Below, piece after piece: positions 32,386 to 41,332 of a stretch of 64,000 nucleotides of DNA. A program made the position numbers and the translations under genes. Numbering within the stretch: the stretch's first letter is position 1; each line of letters opens with the position of its first letter. This stretch comes from Planctomycetaceae bacterium. Its GTDB lineage: Bacteria; Planctomycetota; UBA1135; GCA-002686595. The notes under the pieces were generated by a model that was not told the DNA's origin, searched no databases, and was given only the letters and a program-made list of their open reading frames with translations. The stretch spans positions 62,001 to 126,000 of the forward strand of contig WGMC01000015.1 in NCBI GenBank assembly GCA_016125265.1. The letters are read 5' to 3'.

Positions 32386-34818
32386 ATGCGGAAGGGCTTC
32401 GTTGCAGCCGCGCTCGCGGCGGCGATGGTGGCGGTCCTTTGGATCGTGTTCCCGCGCAGCACCGCCGTGGTGCCCGCGGGTCCCGAGCGTCGCGCGGAAC
32501 TGGCAGCTGCGGAGCCCGCAGCTGGGCAAACGGTGCACACGGATCGCGCTGCGGCAACCACGACTCCGCGGTCAGGCGTAGTGCCCACCGATGGCGCGGC
32601 GGAACGCAGCTCGGCCCCATCCGCTGCGAACTTCCTGCGCCTGGTCGACCAAAACGGACGGCCCGTCGCGGGCGGGCGCATGGCCGCGATTGAGCAACCA
32701 CGGTGGGACGCCGAGGTGGCACTCGATCCCGACCTGGTGTGGACGGCAGACGCAGACGGATGGCTCCCCACCCCTGCTCCCGAGCTTGTGCGCCACCGGC
32801 GACTGGTGGTGGGCGCGCCGGGGTTCCTGGCGGACCGGGTTGTCCGACTGCCGCTGGATCGCGAGCTTCGACTCGAACCGTCCCAGCCATTTGCAGGGGT
32901 TACGCTGGCGCACGGCGACGATCGTCCGTTGTCTGGGGTTGTGCTCGAGGTCTACGAGCAGATCCTCACCTCCGATCGTTTTGTGCCGATGCAGCGCTCC
33001 GTGTCGGGGACCGACGGCAGCATTGCCTTTTGCGCGGGGCCCCGGGGGCGGCTTGTCGACATCTTCTGCGTCCAAGGAGCACAGGGAGACCTGGATTTGT
33101 CGCTGCAGCTCATCGCGGACCGGGAATCGGGTTACCAGATTTACCTGCCACCGCCGATGCAAGTGCGACTTCGCCCCGTCGATGGGCTCAGCGGTGCGTC
33201 GCTACCCCATCTCGCCGTCGACATCGAAGGTGCGGGCGAGCTGCGCACGAACGGGCGTGGCGAGATCGAGTTCCCGCTGTTTCCCGACGCACCCCATCAA
33301 GGACGCACACGCACGACGAGCCTCAGCGTTTCGGCCGACGAATACCTGTCGACCGATGTCACCTTGACTGGCGGCGGCAGCACACACGATGTCCCGCTGT
33401 ACCGCGGTGTTCGACTGGAGATCCTGGTCCTCGGCGCGGACGGGCGGCCAGTTGCAGGTGGTCGGCTAGATCGCGACGGCGCCTCGTTCACGCACAACGA
33501 GGGCGACCCCATACCCAATACGCCGCTCGCAGACTTCTATGGGCCTTTGCGGCGCGCCCCCGAACCCGGACTGTGGACCATGGCCGTGCGCCCCCTCGGC
33601 GAGTACCGCTTCGGCTTCGCCGACGAACAACACGCGCCGATGCGCTTCCAACTCACGATCCCGGCTGCGGTTTCGATCCATCGAGCGGAGTTTCGACTCG
33701 AACCTGGCGCGTCGCTCCACGGGAAGCTTGTCGGAGCCAGACACCTGCGCGGTGCGCGAGTTGCTATTCAGAGCGTATCTCCGCAGTGGAGCTCCACTCC
33801 GTGGGTCGCGTTCGCAGACGACGACGGCCACTTCTTCGTCTCGGGTCTGCCGGCGGATGAAGTCACGCTGACGGCAAGTCACGTGGGCCCGGACGGAACA
33901 CGCTACACCCTGGTCGGGGATCAAGTGTGGAAGACATTGGTCGCGGGGGAACAAAGCGTCGAGATGTCTCTCTTAGCACAACCGGCACTTCGGAAGTTGC
34001 GTGGAACGGTACTCGATGCGACGGGCGCTCCCGCGCACGACGTCCGGGTGCGACTCTTCGCAGCTGGCCGCGAGCCACCTAGGAATGACGCGGGCCGTGG
34101 TTGGCCTGCCACGTCCACGAACAGGAATGGCGACTTCTGGTTGGAGGGCCTGGAGGCGATCGAACCGCCGTTTTCGGTTCGTGCCTGGACGAGTTGGTCG
34201 CAGGTCGTCGTCAATTTCGATACGTGGCCCGACGAGGTGGTGCTGCGGCTGCCGAGCGCGGCCCGACTGCGCACTGTGGCGCGCGACGCGACGAGCGCCG
34301 TGGCCATCGGCAACGCGGCGCTTTTCTACCGCGAACCCGGAGACGCGCACTTCCGCGCGGCACGGGACGGTCAGGCCCTCGCGGGCGGTGAGATGGAATG
34401 GGACTTGCCGGCGGGGCCCTTCGAAGTGCGTCTGGGCGCGCTCGACCACGCCCTCGGCCCCATCGAGTCCGTGCAACTGCTATCGGGGCAGCATACGAGC
34501 TTGTCGCAGCTCCTCGAGCCGGGCACGCCGTTGACGATCCAGTTCGACGGGTTCGTCGAAGAGGAGTACGGAGCCGAACTCGACGTGCAACTGATTCTCG
34601 TCGAGGAAGTTGGCGGTTGGGACGTCGGTTGTTCGGCTTCGGAGTTCGCGGTGGGCCAACTCACCGAGCCGCTCGGCGCAGCGGGCTTCGTGCGTTTCGC
34701 CGCGGTGCCGCCGGGCCGCTATCGCGTGACGTGGGACGGCGCAGGCGCGCTGGTTCCCGACCAGCTCGAGATTCCCCGCGGCGTGCGCGAAGTGCTGAAG
34801 GTGCGCGTCGGTTCCTGA
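32386..34818 (+). CDS. Membrane-anchored carboxypeptidase-regulatory-like repeat protein
   Basis: An 810-residue protein. The N-terminal segment MRKGFVAAALAAAMVAVLWI is a signal anchor; it fixes the start at 32386 rather than the in-frame GTG at 32341. The rest is a string of carboxypeptidase-regulatory-like beta-sandwich units, recognisable by 'VDQNGRPVAGG', 'VLGADGRPVAGGRL' and 'VLDATGAPAHDVRV' openings followed by 'TDGSIAF', 'DDDGHFFVSGLP' or 'NRNGDFWLEGLE' closings. Such repeats serve as adhesive or scaffold modules in outer-envelope proteins. The same architecture occurs at 45299-46999 and 47038-48735. It is convergent with the FG-GAP gene. Confidence 0.8.
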   Translation: MRKGFVAAALAAAMVAVLWIVFPRSTAVVPAGPERRAELAAAEPAAGQTVHTDRAAATTTPRSGVVPTDGAAERSSAPSAANFLRLVDQNGRPVAGGRMAAIEQPRWDAEVALDPDLVWTADADGWLPTPAPELVRHRRLVVGAPGFLADRVVRLPLDRELRLEPSQPFAGVTLAHGDDRPLSGVVLEVYEQILTSDRFVPMQRSVSGTDGSIAFCAGPRGRLVDIFCVQGAQGDLDLSLQLIADRESGYQIYLPPPMQVRLRPVDGLSGASLPHLAVDIEGAGELRTNGRGEIEFPLFPDAPHQGRTRTTSLSVSADEYLSTDVTLTGGGSTHDVPLYRGVRLEILVLGADGRPVAGGRLDRDGASFTHNEGDPIPNTPLADFYGPLRRAPEPGLWTMAVRPLGEYRFGFADEQHAPMRFQLTIPAAVSIHRAEFRLEPGASLHGKLVGARHLRGARVAIQSVSPQWSSTPWVAFADDDGHFFVSGLPADEVTLTASHVGPDGTRYTLVGDQVWKTLVAGEQSVEMSLLAQPALRKLRGTVLDATGAPAHDVRVRLFAAGREPPRNDAGRGWPATSTNRNGDFWLEGLEAIEPPFSVRAWTSWSQVVVNFDTWPDEVVLRLPSAARLRTVARDATSAVAIGNAALFYREPGDAHFRAARDGQALAGGEMEWDLPAGPFEVRLGALDHALGPIESVQLLSGQHTSLSQLLEPGTPLTIQFDGFVEEEYGAELDVQLILVEEVGGWDVGCSASEFAVGQLTEPLGAAGFVRFAAVPPGRYRVTWDGAGALVPDQLEIPRGVREVLKVRVGS

Positions 34819-34848
34819 ACCAGCGCGCACCCTGATCCGGGACGTGTG

Positions 34849-36585
34849 TCAGTTGCCACCCGGTTGGGAGATCTGCGGGGGCGGAGGCGGCGGGGGCAAG
34901 CGCGGGATACGCGGTGCGTGGCCGGTGGTTCCGAAGGTCCCGTTCCCGTTCTGGTTGGGACTTGGGCCGTTCCAGAGCTCGCCCCCGGGCGCGCAGGCGA
35001 GTTCCAGCGCGATCATGTCCAGAAGGTCCGGCGCGATCGCGAAGGCGGCCGTCGGGAAACGAACATCGACGCCGACCTGGGGCGTTGCGACCAGCTCGAG
35101 TTCCACGTACCAGATCGAGTCGGCGCCCGATGCGGCGGTCAACTGGCCCTGGGGCAGCACCGTCGACCAGGGGATCGAGACCGGCCAGGTGAGGTTCGTG
35201 ATCGTGCCCGTGTGGGCCGGCTCCGCCCCGCGCTCCAACGGGTCGAGGGTGGCGTCCGCGTACACCCGGTACTCGATGCGGTTGGCCGTCGCCAGGGTGG
35301 GATGCGTCGTCCAAGCTGCGGGTTGCAACAGCACCGTCACGGGCACGGCGTGGGGAGTGCCCGAAACGAACGTGGACGACGAGACGTTGGGCCCCCCCGA
35401 CGTGATGTCCACGGTCGGCACGAGCTCCCCGTCGTCGACCTCGTCGAGGCGCGCCAACTGCAGGACCGTGTCGGTGACCGCCGCGTAATCCAGGTCCCCA
35501 TCGCGATCCAAGTCGGCGAACAGTCCCCCGCGCAGCAAACCCTCGGCCTCGTCCTTTTCCGTGGCCGCGGCCACCTCGAGGAACTCCGGCGCCGTTGCGT
35601 CGTAGCGCGGGGTCGTCGTTTTGGCCCGGTAGAGGCGCGGATCTTCCGACCCGTCGCCGACCAGCACCAGGTCCGCCAGCGCACTGCCGCTCAACTCCGC
35701 GGCGAAGAGCCGCGCACCGCTGCCCAGGTCGGGCAAGAGGACCGTCTGCGTGCTGCTCGAGGACGACACGAGCCGCAACTCCGCGTCCGATCCGGCCCCG
35801 TGCATCCACCCGAGCAATTCGGCGCCACTCGCATCGCGGATGCGCACCAGACAGTCGGCGGAGGGGTCCGGCTGGATTGTCGCCCGCAGCGACTGGACCA
35901 ACACGTTGCCGGCGGTGTCGAGAACCGCGCAACCGGACGGCACGGTCACGGCCAGCTCACACAGGTGGTCGCCGTCGTAGTCGACCAGCTCCACCGGGCC
36001 GAGGGGTGCGGTGATCTCGAGATGCGGTCCCGCAAGCAGAAGGGCGCCGGTAGCCCGATCGAAGAGCAGCGCTTGCACCCAGTCGTCCTGGGTCGAAACG
36101 CGCCAGCCGAGGGACCAGATGTGAGCACCTCGGTTGTCGTAGAGGACACGGCCGCCCACTTCCTCGTCCAGCCGCTCGTAACCCCAGACCCAGCGGCCGT
36201 CCTCATCGACGGTGACGGTGCCCTGCCACAGCCCGTTGTCCGTTTCGACCAGGATCCGGTCGGCCCCCGCGCACCCCTGCACGGCCAGGTGCAAGGCGGT
36301 TCCCGGCGTGTCTTCGTCCTCCTCCGGCGGCTCCGTCTCGAGGATGCGGTGGTGCTGCCGCTCGGCGACCGCCGACATCGCGACCAGGCGCCCGTCGCTG
36401 GTGGTAGCCGCCAGATCCATGCGCCCATCGCCATTGAGGTCGCCGTGGGTGAGCCCCGTGAACGTCTCGCCTTCGTCGAGCAGCCAGCCGAACCGCGTGA
36501 GGGGATCAGGCACCAGTTCCGGATCGTTTGCGAGGGCCGGCGGAGCAAGAGCGAGCAGCAGCGTGAGGAGGGATGCGTGCGGCAT
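34849..36585 (-). CDS. Secreted FG-GAP/VCBS-repeat protein
   Basis: A 578-residue secreted protein; the signal peptide (MPHASLLTLLLALAPPALA) sets the start at 36585. FG-GAP-type calcium-binding repeats are seen at the front (THGDLNGDGRMDLAATTSDG) and middle (FADLDRDGDLDYAAVTD), separated by similar but degenerate blades, so an integrin-like propeller is likely. The C-terminal 150 residues form a beta-sandwich-like region ending in proline-rich sequence (PRLPPPPPPPQISQ). Probable role is surface or extracellular binding. It is transcribed away from the aldolase terminator region. Confidence 0.78.
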   Translation of the reverse strand: MPHASLLTLLLALAPPALANDPELVPDPLTRFGWLLDEGETFTGLTHGDLNGDGRMDLAATTSDGRLVAMSAVAERQHHRILETEPPEEDEDTPGTALHLAVQGCAGADRILVETDNGLWQGTVTVDEDGRWVWGYERLDEEVGGRVLYDNRGAHIWSLGWRVSTQDDWVQALLFDRATGALLLAGPHLEITAPLGPVELVDYDGDHLCELAVTVPSGCAVLDTAGNVLVQSLRATIQPDPSADCLVRIRDASGAELLGWMHGAGSDAELRLVSSSSSTQTVLLPDLGSGARLFAAELSGSALADLVLVGDGSEDPRLYRAKTTTPRYDATAPEFLEVAAATEKDEAEGLLRGGLFADLDRDGDLDYAAVTDTVLQLARLDEVDDGELVPTVDITSGGPNVSSSTFVSGTPHAVPVTVLLQPAAWTTHPTLATANRIEYRVYADATLDPLERGAEPAHTGTITNLTWPVSIPWSTVLPQGQLTAASGADSIWYVELELVATPQVGVDVRFPTAAFAIAPDLLDMIALELACAPGGELWNGPSPNQNGNGTFGTTGHAPRIPRLPPPPPPPQISQPGGN

Positions 36586-36719
36586 GGGTGCGGCTTGGGG
36601 GTTGGGCCGCGGACGATCTCGCGGCAACGGCGCGGACAGCGGAGGCGGCCCGCTGCCGCTCCCAGCATCTCGCTGGGGGTTGGTGTGCGCCCGACTCGCC
36701 CGGGACGACGGACGACCCG

Positions 36720-36767
36720 AAAAAACAGCCGCCTCGCCGCCCCGCGGTGCGAGGGCGGCGAGGCGGG
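36720..36767 (-). terminator. Rho-independent terminator of the aldolase gene
   Basis: A perfect 13-bp stem (36730-36742 with 36755-36767, CCGCCTCGCCGCC and its complement) around a 12-base loop is followed on the minus strand, after a short CTG-type spacer, by seven T (plus-strand A at 36720-36726). It lies 25 bases after the aldolase stop. Confidence 0.85.
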
Positions 36768-36792
36768 CCGTGCCGACGTCTTTCCCAGTCTC

Positions 36793-37683
36793 TCAGGTGC
36801 GCGAGGCTTCGAAGATGCTCGCGATCGCCTCGTCGAGCGCCGCGTTGAACTCCGCGTCGCTCTGCGTGGCGGAGAGGCCCTCGGACAGGGCGCGGCTGAA
36901 GCTCGCGATCATGCCCTCGTTGCGGGCGAGGCGCGCGTTCGCCTTGTGGCGGCTGTAACCGCCGGACAGCGCCACGACACGCACCACGCAGGGGTGCTCG
37001 ATCAGGCGTGTGTAGAGGTTGTCGACCTCGGGCAGTGTCAGTTTCAGCATCACCACCTGCTCGGGCGAGAGCTCATCGAGGTGGGAGAGCAGCGCGGTCT
37101 CGAGCAGGTCCTCGGCCTCGGCTTTGTCGGGGCATTCGATGTCGACTTCGGGCTCGATGATCGGCACCAGGCCGCCCTCGAGGATCTGCATGCCGACTTC
37201 AAACTGCTGGGCGACGACCGCCGCGATGCCGCTGGGGCTCGCCTGCTTGATCACGGAGCGCATCTTCGTGCCGAACACACCCTGCTTCGAGGCGCGCTCC
37301 AGCAACTTGCCGAGGTCCGGCATGGGCTTCATCATCTGCACGCCGTCCGCTTCGTTGGCGAGGCCCTTGTCCACCTTGAGGAACGGCACGACCCGCTTTT
37401 GCTCCCACAGGTACTGGGCCGAACCCTTGCCCTGGATCTGGCGGTCCATCGTGTTCTCGAACAGGATCGCGCCGAGGATGCGGTCGCCGTTGAACGCCGG
37501 CGACGTGATGATGCGCGTGCGCATCTCGTGCACCTTCGTGTACATGGCCTCTTCGCCCGAGTACTCGGTCTCCTGGATGCCGTAGAGCCGCAGGGCCTTC
37601 GGCGTGCTGCCGCCGCTTTGGTCGAGGGCGGCGAGGAATCCGTCTTGCGTGAGAACTTTTCGGAGCTGCTGTTCGAAGGACAT
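36793..37683 (-). CDS. fda: Class I fructose-bisphosphate aldolase
   Basis: A 296-residue class I aldolase that interconverts fructose 1,6-bisphosphate with dihydroxyacetone phosphate and glyceraldehyde 3-phosphate by a Schiff-base lysine. The sequence resembles the single-domain class I enzyme known from staphylococci: [75 protein letters not shown] (Schiff-base Lys near residue 212) and [14 protein letters not shown]. The length matches that family. It is an isolated gene with its own terminator. The similarity to a group best known from Firmicutes may reflect ancient transfer, but the base composition is like its neighbours. Confidence 0.95.
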   Translation of the reverse strand: MSFEQQLRKVLTQDGFLAALDQSGGSTPKALRLYGIQETEYSGEEAMYTKVHEMRTRIITSPAFNGDRILGAILFENTMDRQIQGKGSAQYLWEQKRVVPFLKVDKGLANEADGVQMMKPMPDLGKLLERASKQGVFGTKMRSVIKQASPSGIAAVVAQQFEVGMQILEGGLVPIIEPEVDIECPDKAEAEDLLETALLSHLDELSPEQVVMLKLTLPEVDNLYTRLIEHPCVVRVVALSGGYSRHKANARLARNEGMIASFSRALSEGLSATQSDAEFNAALDEAIASIFEASRT

Positions 37684-37920
37684 GGGTTCCAAGGGGGGCT
37701 TGACCGATCGGGATGGGACGTGGGGAGTTTCCCCGATGGGCCCCAAACGTTCAACTGCGCCTCCTGCTGGCCGAGGACGGGCCCGCGCCCGGGCACCCCG
37801 CCGCGGGGAATCCGGCGTGCCCCTGGCCCCCCAGAGCGCCGAGGGCAGAGAGACTCCGGAGCTCCGCAGCCGTAGGCTCCCCCATCCCCGCCGGCCGCCG
37901 TTTCGCGGCCCGCTGCCGAC

Positions 37921-38439
37921 ATGCCGATGCACCGACTCCCCCAACTGCGCCCCATCGCGCCCTCGGACGATCCCCAGATGGCGGCCATCATTCGCGCGGT
38001 GATGCCGGAGTTCGGCGCCGGGGGCCCGGGCTTCGCGATCCACGACCCCGAGGTGGATTTCATGAGCCGCGCCTACGCCGCGCCCCGCTGCCACTACCTG
38101 GTGCTCGACCTGGACGGGCGCGTTCTGGGCGGCGGCGGAGTTGCCCCGCTCGAGGGCGGCGACGGCGAGACGGCGGAGCTGCGCAAGATGTACTTCTTGC
38201 CGGAGGCCCGCGGCCACGGGCTCGGCGAACTCGTGGCGCGCGCGGTGCTCGACAAGGCGCGCGAGTTCGGCTTCCGGCGTTGTTACCTCGAAACGCTCAC
38301 CGGCATGGACGCGGCGCAGCGGCTCTACGCGCGCCTGGGATTCGTCCGGCGCAAATCCGCGCTCGGCAACACCGGCCACGGCGGCTGCGACCGCTGGTAC
38401 GAGCTGGACCTCGCGACCTGGAGCACCACGAAGCCGTGA
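37921..38439 (+). CDS. GNAT-family N-acetyltransferase
   Basis: A 172-residue GNAT protein. Motif A with the acetyl-CoA pyrophosphate loop is [18 protein letters not shown] at about residues 90-107; [20 protein letters not shown] near the C terminus is motif B. Substrate unknown. The ATG at 37921 follows a long non-coding leader; TAGGCT about 45 bases upstream is a possible -10 box. The FAD oxidoreductase gene starts 16 bases after its stop, so the two are probably one operon. Confidence 0.88.
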   Translation: MPMHRLPQLRPIAPSDDPQMAAIIRAVMPEFGAGGPGFAIHDPEVDFMSRAYAAPRCHYLVLDLDGRVLGGGGVAPLEGGDGETAELRKMYFLPEARGHGLGELVARAVLDKAREFGFRRCYLETLTGMDAAQRLYARLGFVRRKSALGNTGHGGCDRWYELDLATWSTTKP

Positions 38440-38455
38440 GCAACACGTCGCGAGC

Positions 38456-39469
38456 ATGAACATCCCTCGCCCGTTCGACACGCTCATCGTCGGCGCCGGA
38501 CTGGCGGGCCTCGCAGCGGCCCGCGAACTGGGCGCGCGGGGAAGATCCGTGCTGTTGCTCGACAAGGGCCGCACAGCGGGCGGGCGCGCCAGCACGAGGC
38601 GCGTGGAGCACCCCGCATTGGGAGCTCTTTCGTTCGACCACGGCGCCCAGTTCGCGACGGCGCGGGGCGAGGCGTTTCGCGCGCTGTGCGAAGAGTTGCG
38701 CGTCGCCGGGGAAGTTGTTCCCTGGAGCCCGCGGTGGGCCTGGCTCGGCACGCCCTCTGCCGAACCAGAGGGCCGCGGCATTCGCTGGATCGCCATGCCG
38801 GGTTGCAGCCAGTGGGGACGCGGCCTGGCGTCGCGCCTTGGGGAGCGCGCCGAGCTGCGCACGAGTGTCACGGTGTCGGAGTTGGTGCGGGCGGGCGAGC
38901 TGTGGTGGGCCGTCGACACGAGCGGCGAGCGCCACGGCCCCGCGCGGTCGGTGCTTGTCACGGCACCCGCGCCGCAGTCGCGAGCCCTGCTCGCGCCGCA
39001 CGACGCGGAGATGGCCGAAGCCCTCGCCGCGGTGAGCTACGCCCCGTGCATCGCCGCTATGGCCGCGTGGCTCGCACCCCTCGACCTGCCGTTCGACCTG
39101 GCCGAGGGCTCCTCCCACTTGGGCCTCGTCGTTCGCGAAGCCAGCAAACCCGGCCGCCCCGCCGCCGAGGCCCTGGTGCTGCACGGCGCCCCCGACTGGT
39201 CCGCGGCACACCTCGACGACGACCCGCGCGCGTCGGCGCGCGCGCTGCTCGACGAACTTTCACGTGCGCTAGGCCGCGGCCTGCCCGAGCCCGCGCACCT
39301 GGACGCACACCGCTGGCGCTACGCCGCCGTCCTACGCGCCATCGGCAAACTCCACCTGGCCGCACACGATCTGCCGCTCTTCGCCGCCGGCGACAGCTGC
39401 CTGGGCCCACGCCTTGAGTTCGCCTTCGAGAGCGGCCTGAGCGCGGCGCGCGCCATCGTGGCCCTTTGA
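38456..39469 (+). CDS. FAD-dependent amine-oxidase/renalase-like oxidoreductase
   Basis: A 337-residue flavoprotein. The N-terminal dinucleotide-binding motif is [19 protein letters not shown] followed by [14 protein letters not shown], then [10 protein letters not shown], the usual second contact in amine-oxidase/renalase-like proteins. The C-terminal FAD motif [21 protein letters not shown] is also present. Proteins of this size and pattern are often annotated NAD(P)/FAD-dependent or renalase-like oxidoreductases; the substrate is unknown. The start at 38456 places the Rossmann motif at residue 9. A 28-bp piece of its 3' region (39375-39402) recurs with one change at 40074-40101. Confidence 0.85.
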   Translation: MNIPRPFDTLIVGAGLAGLAAARELGARGRSVLLLDKGRTAGGRASTRRVEHPALGALSFDHGAQFATARGEAFRALCEELRVAGEVVPWSPRWAWLGTPSAEPEGRGIRWIAMPGCSQWGRGLASRLGERAELRTSVTVSELVRAGELWWAVDTSGERHGPARSVLVTAPAPQSRALLAPHDAEMAEALAAVSYAPCIAAMAAWLAPLDLPFDLAEGSSHLGLVVREASKPGRPAAEALVLHGAPDWSAAHLDDDPRASARALLDELSRALGRGLPEPAHLDAHRWRYAAVLRAIGKLHLAAHDLPLFAAGDSCLGPRLEFAFESGLSAARAIVAL

Positions 39470-39510
39470 CCACTTGGTCGCTCGCGTGATGACGCGGGAG
39501 AGGCATTGCT

Positions 39511-39734
39511 CATGAGCAACAACTTTGGGGCGGGCCTTCAGCCCTTGCCGTTTCTCACAACCAACCTGGGGCGTTGCCCCAGGCTACTATCGGGCGCGCC
39601 TTCGGCGCTCTGGACAAATGCCGCCGATGGGCTCTTGAGCAACGTCTCTGGGGCGGGCCTTCAGCCCTTGCCTCTCTCACGTTCCACCTGGGGCGTTGCC
39701 CCAGGCTACTGTCGGGCGCGCCTTCGGCGCTTCG
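39511..39734 (+). repeat. Two tandem forward palindromic modules
   Basis: Two direct copies about 122 bases apart. Copy 1 has GGGC-CTTCA-GCCC at 39532-39544, CCTGGGGCGTTGCCCCAGG at 39565-39583 and GCGCC-TTC-GGCGC at 39596-39608; copy 2 has the same at 39655-39667, 39687-39705 and 39718-39730. Each is preceded by a GAGCAAC-containing segment. The module is that of 12462 and 13021, with a different third palindrome. Confidence 0.88.
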
Positions 39735-39796
39735 GAGCGCCGTTGGCGCATGTTGGCGATTGGGAGCGCCGTTGACGCGTGTTTCCGTGCGCCAAC

Positions 39797-39872
39797 GGCG
39801 AAGTGCACATCGATGCGTTCAGATGTGTGCTCCGTGCGGCGAAGTGCACATCGATGCGTGCAGATGCGTGCT
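39797..39872 (+). repeat. 41-bp period direct repeat inside the second repeat block
   Basis: A 35-base segment beginning ggcgaagtgcacatcgatgc occurs at 39797-39831 and 39838-39872 with two differences. It occupies the place that the 32-bp arrays hold in the first block. No coding sequence is supported here. Confidence 0.85.
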
Positions 39873-39987
39873 GCTTGCGCAGCAGAGCTTGCGCGTCCGC
39901 GGCGATCGATCGCAACAGTGCGCGGCGCTCCGCAAAGCAACGCACGGCGAGAGCGTTGCGTTTGGCAGGGAACGTGCGCGTGTCCGA

Positions 39988-40068
39988 GCGGGGCAACGCC
40001 CCGCCCCATAGTAGCCTGGGGCAACGCCCCAGGAATTGCGATAGGGCCAACCCGGGCTGAAGGCCCGG
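39988..40068 (-). repeat. Inverted palindromic module closing the second repeat block
   Basis: GCGGGGC-AAC-GCCCCGC at 39988-40004, CCTGGGGCAACGCCCCAGG at 40015-40033 and CCGGGC-TGAAG-GCCCGG at 40052-40068: the forward module in mirror order. With the forward copies at 39532 and 39655 it brackets a core, as in the first block. The gene-free interval 39470-40102 otherwise holds only the repeats described. Confidence 0.85.
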
Positions 40069-40102
40069 CCCATCGCTCTTCGCCGCCGGCGACGGCTGCC
40101 TC

Positions 40103-40228
40103 TTAAGGATCGCAATCGACGCCGAGCGCGCGAGCGTGGGCATCGAGTTCCTTCACCACCGCGACCCTCTCCGCGATCGGGAAATCCGCTTCTGAAAACG
40201 GTGCCGCGGCAATCTGCGCGTAGTCAGA
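40103..40228 (-). pseudogene. C-terminal gene remnant
   Basis: On the minus strand a frame ending in TAA at 40103-40105 reads for 41 codons as convincing protein (containing AAAPFSEADFPIAERVAVV and KELDAHARALGVDCDP), with strong third-position GC like real genes here. Upstream it runs into a seven-A tract (40231-40237) and then poorer coding sequence back to 40358. There is no plausible start with enough protein before it. It looks like the 3' end of a gene whose front was lost, next to the repeat block. The family is not recognised. Confidence 0.5.
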
Positions 40229-40357
40229 ACAAAAAAATAGGCGAGCAAAACCCACGGCGACTCGCGCACGTGCCACGCGGCGAACGTCGCAGCCGACAAA
40301 TACAGTTCGCGTTGCGAAGTTTCGCCGCGAGGATAGCCCTAGCCGACGGCGAGGCTG

Positions 40358-40774
40358 TCAGCGGTCCGCGCCGAACAGGCGTTGGGCCGCGAACATGCCG
40401 GCCAGCATCGCGCCGACGAACGCGAGGATGGGTAGTTCCAGGTGGGCCAGGTTGGTGATCGCGGGGCCGGGGCAGAGGCCCGCTCGGCCCCAGCCGATGC
40501 CGAAGAGGGCGGAGCCGAGCAGCAGTCGACGGTCGGGGGAACCTGAGGGCGGCGGGGGAAAGCTGCCTCCCAAGAAGGGCGCAGTACGTCCTCGCAGCAG
40601 CCGCGTCAAGAACCAGAAGGACGCCATCGCGCCCACCATCACGAACGCGAGGCTCGGATCCCAGGCTCCTGCAAGGTCCAAGAATCCCACGACCTTCGCC
40701 GGGTCGACCATACCCGACACCGCAAGACCGGCGCCGAAGAGTGCCCCCGGCAACACGAAGAGCGTGGCTCGCAT
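40358..40774 (-). CDS. YeeE/YedE-like transporter, second half (DUF6691-type)
   Basis: A 138-residue membrane protein with about four hydrophobic helices. The motif GIGWGRAGLCPGPA near residue 100 has the conserved cysteine of the YeeE/YedE sulfur-transport family, here in its DUF6691-type half. Its ATG overlaps the stop of the preceding gene by one base, so the two are translationally coupled and probably form a heterodimer equivalent to one full-length YeeE. Full-length YeeE imports thiosulfate; half-size pairs are thought to move sulfur compounds. Confidence 0.88.
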   Translation of the reverse strand: MRATLFVLPGALFGAGLAVSGMVDPAKVVGFLDLAGAWDPSLAFVMVGAMASFWFLTRLLRGRTAPFLGGSFPPPPSGSPDRRLLLGSALFGIGWGRAGLCPGPAITNLAHLELPILAFVGAMLAGMFAAQRLFGADR

Positions 40775-41211
40775 CACACCTCGCCCCCGATCAGATGCCG
40801 CAACACGAACACCGTCGCGAAGCCGAAGGCCATGAACGTCAGCGTGGCAACGAAGGAACGCGTCGAGCCCCGCGGAATCCCGCAAACTCCATGGCCACTC
40901 GTGCACCCCCCGCCGAGTCTTGTGCCGAGGCCCACGAGCAGGCCCGCGCCGACCAGGCCCCACCAACCGGTCTGCATCTCGTGCACGGCGAGCGCCGGGC
41001 GCAGGTGGAAAAGCAGCGCTCCCCCACCGACCATGCCGACCAGGAACATGGCGCGCCACGCCGTGTCCCCCGGAACGCTCCGCAGCAACCGGGCCGCGAT
41101 GCCGCTGATGCCCGCGATGCGCCCGTTCATGGCATACACGAGAGCCGCGGCAGTTCCGATCATCAGCCCGCCCACCAGCGCCGGCACCGGGGTGAAGTTG
41201 TGGAGCTCCAT
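40774..41211 (-). CDS. YeeE/YedE-like transporter, first half
   Basis: A 145-residue membrane protein with about four helices. The signature GGGCTSGHGVCGIPRGSTRSF near residues 99-119 carries the conserved cysteines of the YeeE/YedE sulfur-transport family. The opening (PALVGGLMIGTAAAL, then GRIAGISGI) is typical of the first half of the pair. TAGGGT on the minus strand 12 bases before the ATG is a possible -10 box. The second half follows with a one-base overlap. Confidence 0.9.
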   Translation of the reverse strand: MELHNFTPVPALVGGLMIGTAAALVYAMNGRIAGISGIAARLLRSVPGDTAWRAMFLVGMVGGGALLFHLRPALAVHEMQTGWWGLVGAGLLVGLGTRLGGGCTSGHGVCGIPRGSTRSFVATLTFMAFGFATVFVLRHLIGGEV

Positions 41212-41332
41212 CGACGTTCCCAGACCCTAGGAAAATGGCAACCCGTGGACGAGCGCCCAGCGCGGGCCCACGCCGTGGTTCGGGACGGCGCGCCGGGGTG
41301 TGGGGCCCTCGCTGTCCGTAGTCACGCGGCGC

